Source of the DNA: Micractinium sp. NFX-FRZ
Lineage: Eukaryota; Chlorophyta; Trebouxiophyceae; Chlorellales; Chlorellaceae
Assembly: GCA_029339195.1 (NCBI GenBank)
Contig: JAPTJF010000005.1
Coordinates: 248,001 to 312,000, forward strand
Length of the DNA stretch: 64,000 bases
Direction: 5' to 3'
The position numbers were made by a program, and so were the translations under genes. Each line of letters begins with the position of its first letter. The first letter of the stretch is position 1. Shown here one piece after another: positions 20,055-30,500 of this stretch. The notes under the pieces are model-generated. The model was not told the origin of the DNA. It was given only the letters and a program-made list of their open reading frames with translations, and searched no databases.

Positions 20055-21292
20055 TCAAGAAGCGCCCGGGGCTGCCGCCGCCGCGTCCCCGCCACCGCCG
20101 CTGCTGCTGCCGCCGCTGCCGCCGCCCTCCCGTGCCGCTGCTGCCTCCGCCGCTGCCGCCGTCGCCTCCGCCACCAGCGACGCCCCCATCAGCTCTTCTG
20201 GAGTGAGCTCCAGCGTGCCGTCTGCTGTGCGCCTCAGCACAGTGCCGCCACGGTCAGCAACCTGCTCGACTGTGCCTGCAGGCGGGCGGCGGTTGGGATG
20301 CGGGGAGCGTTAGTGCATGCAACACGCTGGCACATTGACACTGTGCGCTGTGTGCGCCTCAACACGGCGCCGTCGCTCTCCACTGCAAGCCCTCCCTCCT
20401 CTGCGAGAGCCAGCCATCAGACGCGATGTGATCCCACCAGCCCCTTGGGCTGCCGAGCTAGCCCGACTCCATCCCCGCCTGCCTCAGTGCGTGAACCGGG
20501 GCTTACTCACCCCCTATGCCCCACCCAGCCCACCCACCCCCCTCTGCCCAAACAACCCCACTCATCCCCTCCCAGCCAAGCACAATGACACTGGAGTATG
20601 CCCCAAGCACAACCAAGAGATAACATGACTGCCGTGCTGCCCACTCACCCTTCTGCCCAAACCAGCCCAAATGGTCGGCGATGAGGTGTCGGTTCTGGCA
20701 GCCGGGGCACTCCACGATCACCACCCCCTGCTCGTAGCTCTGCTTGGAGAAGGCTTTAGCGGCTCGCGTGTTGCACTTGCTGCAGGTGAAGAACATGAGC
20801 AGCTGGCGCTGCTGGAAGTCGGTGTGGCCGGGCGGCTGGCGGACACGCGCCGCCGTCGCTGCCGCTTCCGACAACGCCGCCGCTGCTGCCGCTGCCTGGC
20901 CGCCGCTGCTGCTGCCAGAGGTGCTGGCTTGGGCGGCGTCTTCTAAAGCTGGTGAGGGGCCGGCGCCAGGCAACGGCGGCGGGCCGCTGCTGCTGCCGCC
21001 GCCACTGCCGCCGCTGCTGCCGCCGGTGTGCGCGCGCAGGGCGGAGAGTGCCCAGGGGTGCTGCACACCCTGGGACTGCCTGCTGGCTGCGCCTGCATCC
21101 GCCAGGGCGTCGCTAAGGCCCCTGCAAGCGGCAGAGGGCGAGGCGCAGTGGATGGTTCCAGCGGCATGTGCCAAAGCGGCGGACAACCGGCCGTGCTACC
21201 ATTCTACAATGATTTAAATGGTGTTCCAATTGCACCTACCGGACTCCGCCCGCCTGCGACAGCCTCCGAGCAGCTCTGGCAAGGCCCTTCAT
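20055..21292 (-). CDS. DNL-type zinc-finger Hsp70 escort protein
   Basis: Members of this family (Zim17/Tim15 in mitochondria, HEP in plastids) keep organellar Hsp70 soluble. The 248-residue protein has three exons: 21292-21240, 21121-20649 and 20275-20055. The zinc ribbon has Cys131/134 (CSKC) and Cys156/159 (CPGC), then the signature [11 protein letters not shown] (usual DNL). The open frame holding the zinc finger has no ATG upstream of it, only a TTG. I therefore joined it to a short first exon encoding [18 protein letters not shown] through a strong donor (gtaggt) and the acceptor cttgcag. That exon reads as an arginine-spaced targeting peptide, so a mitochondrial location is slightly favoured, though the plastid is possible. 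The linker and C-terminus are Ala/Gly/Ser-rich. The gene is head to head with the membrane-protein gene, 467 bp apart. Confidence 0.9.
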
Positions 21293-21759
21293 ATCGAAGC
21301 ACTCCCAAGGGCTGCCCGGGTCGCCGGCAACAAGATGTGACTGATGGACACTCGACATGAGGCGACAGAGCGAAATGAGGGGTTTCTGGCACTTTATTAG
21401 TGAGCTGCTGTGCCGTGCTATGAAACTGCGGGTGCCTATTGCGGAGTGCCAGCGTCCAAGCCGCACTTCGGTGATCTCAGAATACTTACATCCCGTACGA
21501 AATCCCATTACAGCTATACGCGGCCACATGGTTCGGTTGGCAGGAGGCAGCCCTCGGTAGCGTTCAATTCCAGAGTTTAGGTTAGCCTGCGCTGCTCTTT
21601 GCAGACGGTGTGGGCGCCTGGAGGGATTGCGACGTGTCGGGCGCTGCTGCTGTTCCCCAGAGGCCAGACGCCTCTCAACCTGCTCACCGCCGTTGCGCCG
21701 CCCTCTCCTCAAAGTGGGAAGGCACAAGAAGGCACGTTGCCGTCGGCCGCCCTGCTGCC
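21293..21759. promoter_or_regulatory. Divergent intergenic region, likely shared promoter space
   Basis: 467 bp separate the start codons of the escort-protein gene (-) and the membrane-protein gene (+). Base composition is lower in GC than the flanks around 21420-21560. No clear TATA box was picked out. Promoter function is inferred from geometry. Confidence 0.4.
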
Positions 21760-24700
21760 ATGGGAGCCGGACTGCTTCCCTTGGCTGTGGCAGCGGCGTT
21801 CGTCACTGGCAGTGTAAGTTCCTGATGCACTGCTATGCAGAGAGGTAGCACACCCGCCCGGCAGCTCTGGTCCTGGTTTGGTTTAAAAGCGCGTGGGGGG
21901 GGTGTGGAACACCTCTCGGGCCGGGCAGCCACCTGTTCACTTTTATTTTCCTTTGGCACTGGGATGCCTGTTGCAAGTGCTGTTCTTCGGCAGCCCGAGC
22001 CAGATGCCGCTGTACACGTGTGTGGGGTGTGGACCACCCGCCGAGGGGGTGTGTGGTACACCTCCCGAGCCAAGCCAACAACCTGTTCACTCCCGTTTCC
22101 CTTTGTCACTGGGCTGCTTCTTGCAGGTGCTGTTCATAGCGGAGCAAAGCCAGACGCAGCTGCAGTGCCCGCCGGGCGCCAGCTGGCGCCAGCAGGCGGC
22201 CCTTGCTGCCGAGACGCCGGTGGCACCGCCGGGGGTGCCCCAGGAGGCAGGGGGGCTCGAACTAATGGATCTCACCACTGCTTCAGTGGTCACGGGCCTG
22301 GCAGCGGATGCAATGCGGCGGGTGGGGTGGCCGCTGGGCACCAAATTTGCACGCTTTGGTGAGGCGCCACGCTGTGCTGGGTGGCTGGGTGGGGTGGCAC
22401 GTGGGTACACATCAGGCAGGGCCCTGCAGGGGTATCGCCTTGTCGCCCCTGAAGTGAACCCACCCGGGCCAGACAACTGGGCAAACCCGTTTAAACAGTG
22501 GGGAGGCGTCCATGCCGTGAGCGCTGCCCGCAACAATGCCTGGCAGCGCTGGAAGCGCTGTTGGGGCAGGGTGCCAGGCGGCCCTGCCACCTGGCCGTTC
22601 CTACTGGCGGCTGTGCCTGTGCTCCCACAGAACATGAGCTCATCCCCATTTTACCCTCCATCCTTGCCTGCCTGCCTGCCTGCCAGCCAGATGCCTTAGC
22701 TAGCACCCGTAGCTTCCCTGCCCCCCTTGTTTTCCCTCCTCCCCAGCCTGACTTTCGCGCACGCTCCTCTTCCGCCTGCCCGCCCGCCTGCCTGCCTGCC
22801 AGATGCCGGAGCGAGCCTGCGCGACGTGCTGCACAACCCCTGGAGGCACATGGGAAGCTTCCTCGTAGTGACGGCAGGCAACGGCAGCCTCGCCAGGTGA
22901 GCAGGCCGGGCGCTGCTCTTTCGGGTGGACGGAATGTGGAGGGCAGGGCACCTTTGTGTGTGGAAGGGAGGTGGGTGGAGCACGCTCTGTTCCCCCCCAC
23001 GGGGAAAGGCATCATCAATCTGTGTTGCACCAATGGCGTGTGCTTATAGAGATGATTGATAATGATGTGCAAATGAGTGTGATGGAAAAGGGGCCGGCAG
23101 TCCACTCCGCGCGCCCACCGTGTGCATACATTCCCAGGCCACGGCCCGCCCCGCCCTCTTCCCCGCCTGCCCCGCCTGCCAAACTGCAGGCGGCTGGAGC
23201 ATGTACCCTTCCTCTCAATGGACCCAGAGGCGGCCAACCTCACGGCAGTGCTGTCGCCCGCCGCAGCAGCACTGAATGCGGCTGCTGGTGCGATGGAGCT
23301 TGCACTGGGCCGCCGCCTGTTTGCGTTCAGGTTGGAGACGGCGCCGCTGCCGGCGTGCGCCTCGGGCAACGGCCCGTGCGCAGTGTGGGAGGCCAGCAGC
23401 GGGCGGGTGGTGCTGGATTCTTGGCTGGCTGGAAAGATGGCAGAGATGGCCGGCGCGGGCCCGGCAGCAGAGGCTGGGAATGCAGCAGCAGAGGCAGGCG
23501 GCGGCAGCAGCGGCAGCGGCAGCAGCGGCAGTCTAGGCCCGCTCATTCGGCAGTGGGGCAATTCGGAGGGAGGAGGCCCAGGGCTGCCCGGCTTACTGGC
23601 TGCGTTCGTGGAGAAGCTTACCGAGCAGGGGACAGAGGCGATGGGGCTACTGAAGGGCGGCACGGTGAGAGAGCACCTGACACTACAGCAGTGCCTCTTG
23701 TGCGCTTGGTGCCAGCACACAGCCGCGCATGCATGCAGCACCCCGCCCTCTGTCCACCTGCCGCACCCCTCAAGCCCCCTTCCGCTCACCCCGACCCCCA
23801 ATCCTCCCTCCCTCCCTCCCTCCCTTCCACTCCCTGTCCCCTTCCCCCCCGCCCCGCAGGCGTCGCTGCCCGCCCTGGCCTCCGCCTTTGCGAAGGCCGG
23901 CGCCTCTGCAGTGCTGCTCCTCATGGCAGGCCCCACCCCGCTCTGGTGGTGCATCGTGTGCCCTATCGTGCTGGGCATGCTGGCACCATTCCTCTTCAAC
24001 TTTGGCCTGACTCACGCTGCAGAGGTGGGGCGGGCGGGCGGGCGGGCCGGCCAGGCGGTGGGCCAGTTTGGGGCCAGAAGCACTGGGGCCAGTTGGAGTG
24101 CCAGTTCTGGCCCCTTCACTCTTCAACTACGGCCGCACTCACGCTTTACTAAGCTGCCGAGGGTGGGTGGGTGGGTGGGGGCGCCGCTGCAGCGGGGCAC
24201 ACCAGGCCCAAGCAGGTAGCCGTGGGCCGCCTGCCCCGCCCCTGCACTCACAACAGCTGAGCCGCCCAGCCCTGCTACCCTTCCTCAGTGCTCCCGTGCT
24301 CCTCCCCGCCCCTTGGTGGTGCAGACGCTGTGCGCTCAGCTGCAGCTGCCAGACGACACCTGCACAGACCTGTGGTGAGCCTGCCTGCCTGCCTGGGGGC
24401 CAAACCCGGCACACCAAGCACCTGCCTGCCTGCCTGCCTGGGGGCCGAGTGTGACACCGCGAACGCCCAGCCCCCTGGCTGGCTGTCCTCTCCCTCCAGG
24501 CTCTTCTGTGCGCAACATGTGTGCCTCGCCTCTTTTGTGCCCAGCTTCGCCCTGCCTGCGCGTTGTTGGTGCGCCTGCCCGGCCGGCCAGCGCGGCGCCG
24601 TGCATGCCGGCCACACACAAGCTTCGCTCCATCTCACCGTGCCCGCCACTCTTTTGGCACCCCAAAGCAAAGCAGGTGGAATGCATGTTCCTTGGCACTG

Positions 24701-24950
24701 GGTGATTTTCTCCCCCTCAAGCAGCCATGTTGTGACGCGCATACTGACGTGCCCGTGTTCTTCTTTCACCCCCTGCGCCCACTGTGTTCGCCACCCTTGC
24801 AGGTGGGGCGCCTTTGCTCTGGCCCTGATGCTCTCCCTGGGTTCAGCCATCCCCATTGTGTACATCTGTAAGCTACCAGAGTGTGGGCGCCGCGCGGGCG
24901 CCGCTGCGCTGGCTGCCAGCCTGGCAGTGGCCCGCATGGTGGCCAGCTAG
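21760..24950 (+). CDS. Signal-anchored membrane protein of unknown function
   Basis: I do not recognise the family. The 405-residue protein has exons 21760-21813, 22127-22358, 22803-22896, 23190-23664, 23860-24024, 24325-24374 and 24803-24950. The start ATG gives MGAGLLPLAVAAAFVTGS, a signal peptide or anchor. A long lumenal or extracellular segment follows, with few cysteines, a conserved-looking LRDVLHNPWRHMGSFLVVT patch and a Gly/Ser/Ala linker. Two hydrophobic stretches near the C-terminus, around AVLLLMAGPTPLWWCIVCPI and ALALMLSLGSAIPIVYIC, look like membrane helices. A secretory-pathway membrane location follows from these features. Exon lengths sum to a whole frame and all introns are GT-AG. 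Introns 1 and 5 contain decayed copies of neighbouring exon edges. Function is open. Confidence 0.75.
21896..22015 (+). repeat. Decayed 150-bp-period copy of intron 1 end plus exon 2 start
   Basis: Resembles 22046-22165 at an offset of 150. Both carry acctgttcac, then ctttg.cactggg, then ttgca(a/g)gtgctgttc. In the upstream copy the acceptor cag has become caa, while the coding part still reads VLFFGSPSQMPL against VLFIAEQSQTQL. Confidence 0.9.
24106..24170 (+). repeat. Decayed copy of membrane-protein exon 5 donor edge
   Basis: Resembles 23980-24030. Shared words include cttcaact.cggcc.actcacgct followed by a gaggtggg-like donor. It lies in the intron directly after exon 5. Confidence 0.85.
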
Positions 24951-27550
24951 GCGGGCGTACCGCGCCAGGCAGGTGTGCTGCCGGGTAGTGGCCCGCATGG
25001 CGGCAGGCAGGCAGTCCTGGCGGGCCCCTCAGCAGGCTGGCGTCATGACGCCTGGTGCCTGCTCATCTCCCAAGCGTGGCTCCTACACCCCGACGCATGC
25101 CATGCCCGTTTGTACGTTCGGTACCTTCTTTCTGCACGGAACCCTGTCCCACTTGGTTGCCTCCCTGTACATACCTGTCGCCTGCCTCAACGTTCATCAT
25201 CGCCCAGCATACCCTTAGTTGGCGGTGGTGCCCACTGTTGGTACCCACCTCGCCCCTGCCCGACACAACCACCCTTGCCGCCAGCACAGCTTCCGCCTCA
25301 GTGGCGCTGCGCCGTGCTTGCAATGTACTCTCCCCCTCTGCACACAGTTTTCCCGCCCGCTTGCTTTTCTGTTTCTTTGTCGTGCAAGCGTGGCGCCGGG
25401 CTCGCCAGCCAGTGGACGCGGTTGTTGCGCCCCTGCCGTGGTTGCCGTCCTGCGCTGCCCCTCACTTCGTCCTTGTATCCTAGGCTCATTTGCACGCTGT
25501 GCCCAACCGAATCCCTTGCCTTGCTTCCTGATGTAGAATGCTCTGCCCAGCAGATCACCAGGGGACGTTTGAGCTCCTCTATCCTCAGTCTGAGAGCTTA
25601 CACTAAGGTTGGGTCACACAGCATCATATGGGCCAACAGGGGCATCGAAACAGGAATCAAGTCACGCATCATTCGCCCATTAAGCTGATGTTGGAGGTGT
25701 GTGTGTGCATATGAGTATGGTTGAGGTTCGAGTATGGTTGAGTTTCAACTGTGCGTGTGGCATGCAGGGGAGGCTTGGTCATCCGCACGTACGGCCGGGG
25801 TGCCTGCTCAGCTGCCCATGGCGAAGAGTGCTTGCTGCAGCACCCTTGCCTGAGTCGGGGTGGGGCTTTAGCGGCACATGGTGAAGATACCGGTGCACAC
25901 GCGCTGGACCGCTACCACCGGTGCCAGCAGGATCGTCTGCAGGGGGGGAGGGCGGTAGAGAGGGGGCGTTGTTTGGCATGGAAAGATGTCTCTTAGAGGG
26001 TCTTAGAGGGTGCAAAGGGCCCACTTTTAGTGGGCCAGTTGACCTTCTAGCGGGGGAAGGGAGGGAGAAGGCCTCTGGGTAGCAGGGAGTGGTCCAAACA
26101 AAATTAAACGGTCCGATCCCGGTTCCGTTTAAAGTGGGAATGGGTGGAGCAAGGGGAGGGCCGGGCATTCTGTCGGTGTGGTGTGGCAGGCAAGTGCGGT
26201 TGCAGCACTTCTGGGCATTAGCGAAGTGCATTCACCTGGAACTTGCAATGCAGTTGAGACAGTATGTTGGCGTATGTTGGCCCCCCAAGTGCGCTGCTGC
26301 TCCGACACCTCCCTGCTCACGACCCACGAGCATTCTGTCACCCCCGCGCAACGCACCTTGATGCCGCGCACAATGCCGCCGCCTCGCCGCATGGTGCAAG
26401 GAGGGTCGGAGACGCGTGGAGTGGAAGGGGGTGTAGTGGAAAGTAAGGTTGGGTCACGAGGGGGGATCCTGCATGGGGTAGGAGGGGGTTGGCGGCGGGA
26501 AGTGAGCGGGAGCGGGTTGCCGCACAGGCGGCGCGCAGGGGCGGTGGGCGGGGCCGGCCGCGACTCAGCACCAGCAAGGCTGATGCTGGGCTCCTGGCGC
26601 TGGAGCAGGACACGCCGGCTGGGGCCGAAGGGGCTGGCCAGAGAGCCCAGGGGCTGAAGAGTTCAGAGCCAACAAGTAGCGTGCTCGATGACAGATGTGC
26701 CTGGCAGACGGGCCCTGGCCTGGAGGCAGAGCCCAAGCCGTATCCACTTGCCTGGAAGCGGGCTCTCGATTGATCGTTGATAAAATGCGCGCGTTCGCCG
26801 GCTGCCTATGATGCTGCCGCTGACCTGGGCGCCTTCACGGCAGCTGCGGCGCCTTGTGGGCCTTTGGGCAGCCTTTGGGCACACACATCTCCTGTTGTTG
26901 GCAACACATTGTCAAGGGCTGATGTGATCAGCTGCAACACCTAGACCAGAACTGCAGTTCTCAGCTTGAGCTCAATGGCGGCGCTTACAGCTCCCGTCTA
27001 CGGTACAGTGAGGAAGCTGGCAAGGGAGCTGGCTGTGCAATGCGTGCTGGCTGTGCCGGATGTGCTTGGCTGTGGTGTTCACGAATGCATTGCAGTGTGC
27101 ATACACACATGTGTCTCTGCTGTCTACGTTCTTGTCGCATGCATGCAAGACCCTGCTGAGAGGGTGCCAAGGGCTTCAAATACGGCTGCGCTGGGCACGC
27201 TGGGCGGCTGCTGCGCCGCGCGCCCCTGGTACTGCGGCGGTCTGCTCCTCACTCCCCGGCCGCCCTGGGTTTGCTGCAGTCGGGGAAAGCACGGGAAGGG
27301 TGGGAGGTGTGATAGAACCGCGGCAGGGGGCGCAGCAGGGTGACAAGCGCCCCGATTGGATCCAAGCCCCCAACCTTTGTGGAACGGGCCCAACCCCACC
27401 CGCCCTCCACGCTTCCCACGCCCACAGATCCTCGGGCAATCTGCCAGGCCAGCCACCCAACTGAGCAGCGGGCTGCTGGGGCGCTGTCCAGTCAATCGCA
27501 GCACCCCAGTGGAACAGTGTTTGGAGTGGCTCAGATCCAAAGCATATGAC
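24951..27550. other. Long gap between genes; only a doubtful small gene
   Basis: Holds the 3' ends of the membrane-protein gene (+) and the TPR gene (-). A weak copy of the last exon of the membrane gene follows its stop codon (24960-25010). A possible 34-residue peptide gene lies at 25868-26392. A ttaca (TGTAA on minus) at 26985-26989 could end the TPR gene. Nothing else is supportable. Confidence 0.5.
25868..26392 (-). CDS. Possible two-exon gene for a 34-residue hydrophobic peptide
   Basis: Exon 26392-26357 encodes MRRGGGIVRGIK and ends at a good donor (gtgcgt). Exon 25936-25868 follows a clean ctgcag acceptor, encodes TILLAPVVAVQRVCTGIF and four more residues, then stops. The joined peptide has a basic start and one short hydrophobic segment, as small organellar membrane subunits often do. 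There is no family match I can name. The first exon could instead extend upstream, since its frame stays open to an acceptor near 26473. Confidence 0.3.
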
Positions 27551-30500
27551 TCACCCAAACAGCGGGCTGTTGTGGCGCATGCCTGGGAAGCCCAGGCGCT
27601 CTTCCTCCTCGGCTATGGCAGCCTTCAGCTCAGCCACCTCTTTCTTCACCGCCTTGTCGTCTGGGAGCGCATCTTGCACGATCTGCAGAGCAGGGGTGGT
27701 AAAGGTAGAAGGGGACATGACGCTAGGGAGCGGGCACAAGAGCAGATGACCCGCAATGGTGCAGCACGCACCCACACGGCAACACCCGCCCATACATGTT
27801 CACCAACAAGTAGTGCCATGCACAGCACACACCCCAAACCCTCTGCCTCCCACCATGCGCACCAATGCGTGTCTCACATATCCACAAATCCTGCACCCCC
27901 TGCCCAGCTTGTTCCAGGTTGCCCTGCACATTCGGCCTTCTGCCAAATGCACCCCAGTTGCATCTCACCCCCGCTAGAAGCACCTGCCCCTGCCTGCACT
28001 GCACCCACCCCCCCTACATGTCAGGCAGCAACATCCGCAGCACCCACCTACCTCCCATCAAAGCACACTTCGACCCACACCTACAAAGCGCCCCACACTG
28101 CGCCCGCATACCTCCATGTCAATCAGCGCATTCCCCAGGTTGCCCTGCCCCCGGTAGGCGTGGGCGCGGCGGTGGCGCGCCTTGACGAACGCACCGTCAA
28201 TGATCAGTGCCTGCACGCATTGGACGATTGATACAGGCAACGTGGGTCTTGCGGGTGGCAGGGCAGGAGTAGAGAGAGCGGAATGGTGGGTAGGCAGGTG
28301 CAGCAGAGAACCAGCAATGCGAGGGTCCGGGGACGGAGAGGCACAGCAGAGAGGGCTGTTAGAAGCGGAGACGGGAGCAATGGGAAGCATCGCCGTCAGC
28401 CATGCCACTGCACCACGACACACTCCTGGCCAGTCCCCACCTGCATGGCCACAACTGCTTCACAACGAGACAACCCACAGCAGTACCACATGAATAAGAA
28501 CATGTGCCCCACCTGCTCAGCCACAGCGACAGCTTCATCCCAGCGCCTGAGCTGCAGCAGGGCGGCTGCCCGGTTGGACAGAGCAAGCTTGCAGCCTTGG
28601 TCCAGGGCACAGGCACGCTCGTAGTGACGCAGGGCCTGCAGACAGGGTGGGTGGTTGGGCACGTCGGGTGTCATGAGTTCGTCAAAGTGGTTAACAGGGA
28701 ACAGGTTCAAGGCGCGGGCATGATCACACGAAGTGCAGCCGAGGAACGCGGCAGCCGGAAAGTGGGCGAGGCAACAGGCACATGCCCAAGGCACGGCTTG
28801 AAGCTCGTTCCGCTCTCACTCCACCCCCAGCACTACTGACACTGTGCTCCTCAGGCACGTACGTCTGCCCACCTGCTCCCACTGCTTCTTCTTGTAGCAC
28901 GAGTTCCCCTTCTCCCGTGCCGCCACAGCCGCCTCCTTTGCCTCTGCGGCTGCACGCTCCTTCTCCCTGTCTTGCTTGCTGTCCGCAGTAGGAGTCTCTC
29001 CTGGACTAAGCGGCGCCCCTGCCTCCCCTGACGCTGCTGCCTCTGCTGCTACTGCTGGCGGCTGGCCTGCGCCTGCTCCACCACCAGCAGCAGCCCCCTG
29101 GGAAGTGCCTGCCCCACTTCCGGGCTCCAGCTCAGCCTCTTCGGGCGCAGCGTGGGGCGCCGCCCCCGGCACCACCGGCAGGCTGGGCAGCGCCACCTGG
29201 GCAGCTGCTGCTGACGCCTGCAGGCCCAGGGCTGCTGGGTCGGTTGGAACCGGCTGGATACCCCGGGACTCCATCTCTTGCAGGACCTGCTGCATGCGCC
29301 TGCAGGCAGGCGGAAGGGTGCGCAGGCGGGCAGGCGGCGAGGGTGAGGACCACAGGGGCGGGAGAAAGGGGTGGGGTGGGGTGGGAGGCACCCGCTGGGT
29401 GGCCTGCGCCTGCACCCAGTGATTAAGTTGTTGCATGCACGGGCTGAAAATGCGGTGGATTGTGGGGCAGGTGGGCAGGATGGGGTTGAGCGTGGCAGGG
29501 CTGGGGGACCGAGGCGAGTCCCGCTGCGCGCAGGCGTACTGTATTGCTTTGCCTGGTGCTGGGCTGCCAGGCCCGCAACTCAGCCAAACAGAGCGCTGAC
29601 AACCCAGAACTGGCACCCCAAACGACGTTTGCCCAGAGGGCCCCTCCAGCCCCGTCAGCCTCGCCGCCCGCTGCCCACCTGGCAATCTGCTTCTTGGGCC
29701 CCTCCTTCTCCTCTGCCTCTGCTGCCTCCTCAGCAGCCTCGTAATCCCGGAGCGCCTCCTGCAGGCGGCCCATGCCGTGGTAGGCAGCCGCGCGCCTGGC
29801 AGGCGGCAAACGGGGGCACACAACGTACGTGTGTTGTGTTACGGACTGCAGGGTAGGGTGGTGTGCGATTAACCACACAGCATGCAATCTCTGCCGTGTT
29901 GGGCAGCCGCGCGCCCCGGAGCCGGAGGGTCGGGCCGCGCATAGTGTTGTATGCGTGTGTGTATGTGTGTGATTGCATGCAGAGCGCGAGAGCAACCAGT
30001 GCAGTTTCTGCGCAGCATAGCACTTCGGCCATGGGGACGTCCCTTTGCTGCATGCCATTGTGCCCTCACCTCGCAAACAGCCTGAAGCGAGGGACCGTGT
30101 GGCTCGGACTGCTCACTGCAAAGGCCTCGTTGCAGCAGTCCAGCGCCTCCTGCCAGCGCTGCGCCTGCACGAGGAGACAACATTGGGAGACAAATGACAC
30201 ATTGTGAGACGCTCAATGCACTGTGGGACAAGTAACGCGCTGCAAGACAAGGGGCATGGTGTATGACCAGGGGGTGGTAGGGCGGGGTGCATTGGGTTCA
30301 AGCATGCAGAGTGGTGGGCTGTGAGGCTGGTCATACAGGGGGTGGCAGCACATTGCAACCTGTCAGCTAATTGGTCTGCCTGTTACAGGCGTTCTCACGA
30401 GGGCCCGACCCTTCAACGGCCCCCGTCAGGCCATCCGCTCTCCCCTTCAGCAACCCCTGCCAGCCCGCCCAACCACCTTGCAGCAGTTTTCGGCTCTGTT

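Noticed and set aside
20503..21186. DNL zinc-finger protein starting at the TTG at 21186 as a single long frame
   Set aside because: A nuclear gene is unlikely to start at TTG. A strong donor and acceptor link the frame to an upstream ATG exon with a targeting peptide.
22491..23999. 502-codon open frame on the minus strand
   Set aside because: Lies across exons and introns of the plus-strand membrane-protein gene. Its product is low-complexity without domains. Long antisense frames are expected in GC-rich sequence.
26565..26747. Upstream exon of the 34-residue peptide gene (MDTAWALPPG frame)
   Set aside because: Frame cannot be joined convincingly to the downstream exons and no targeting or family signal is clear.
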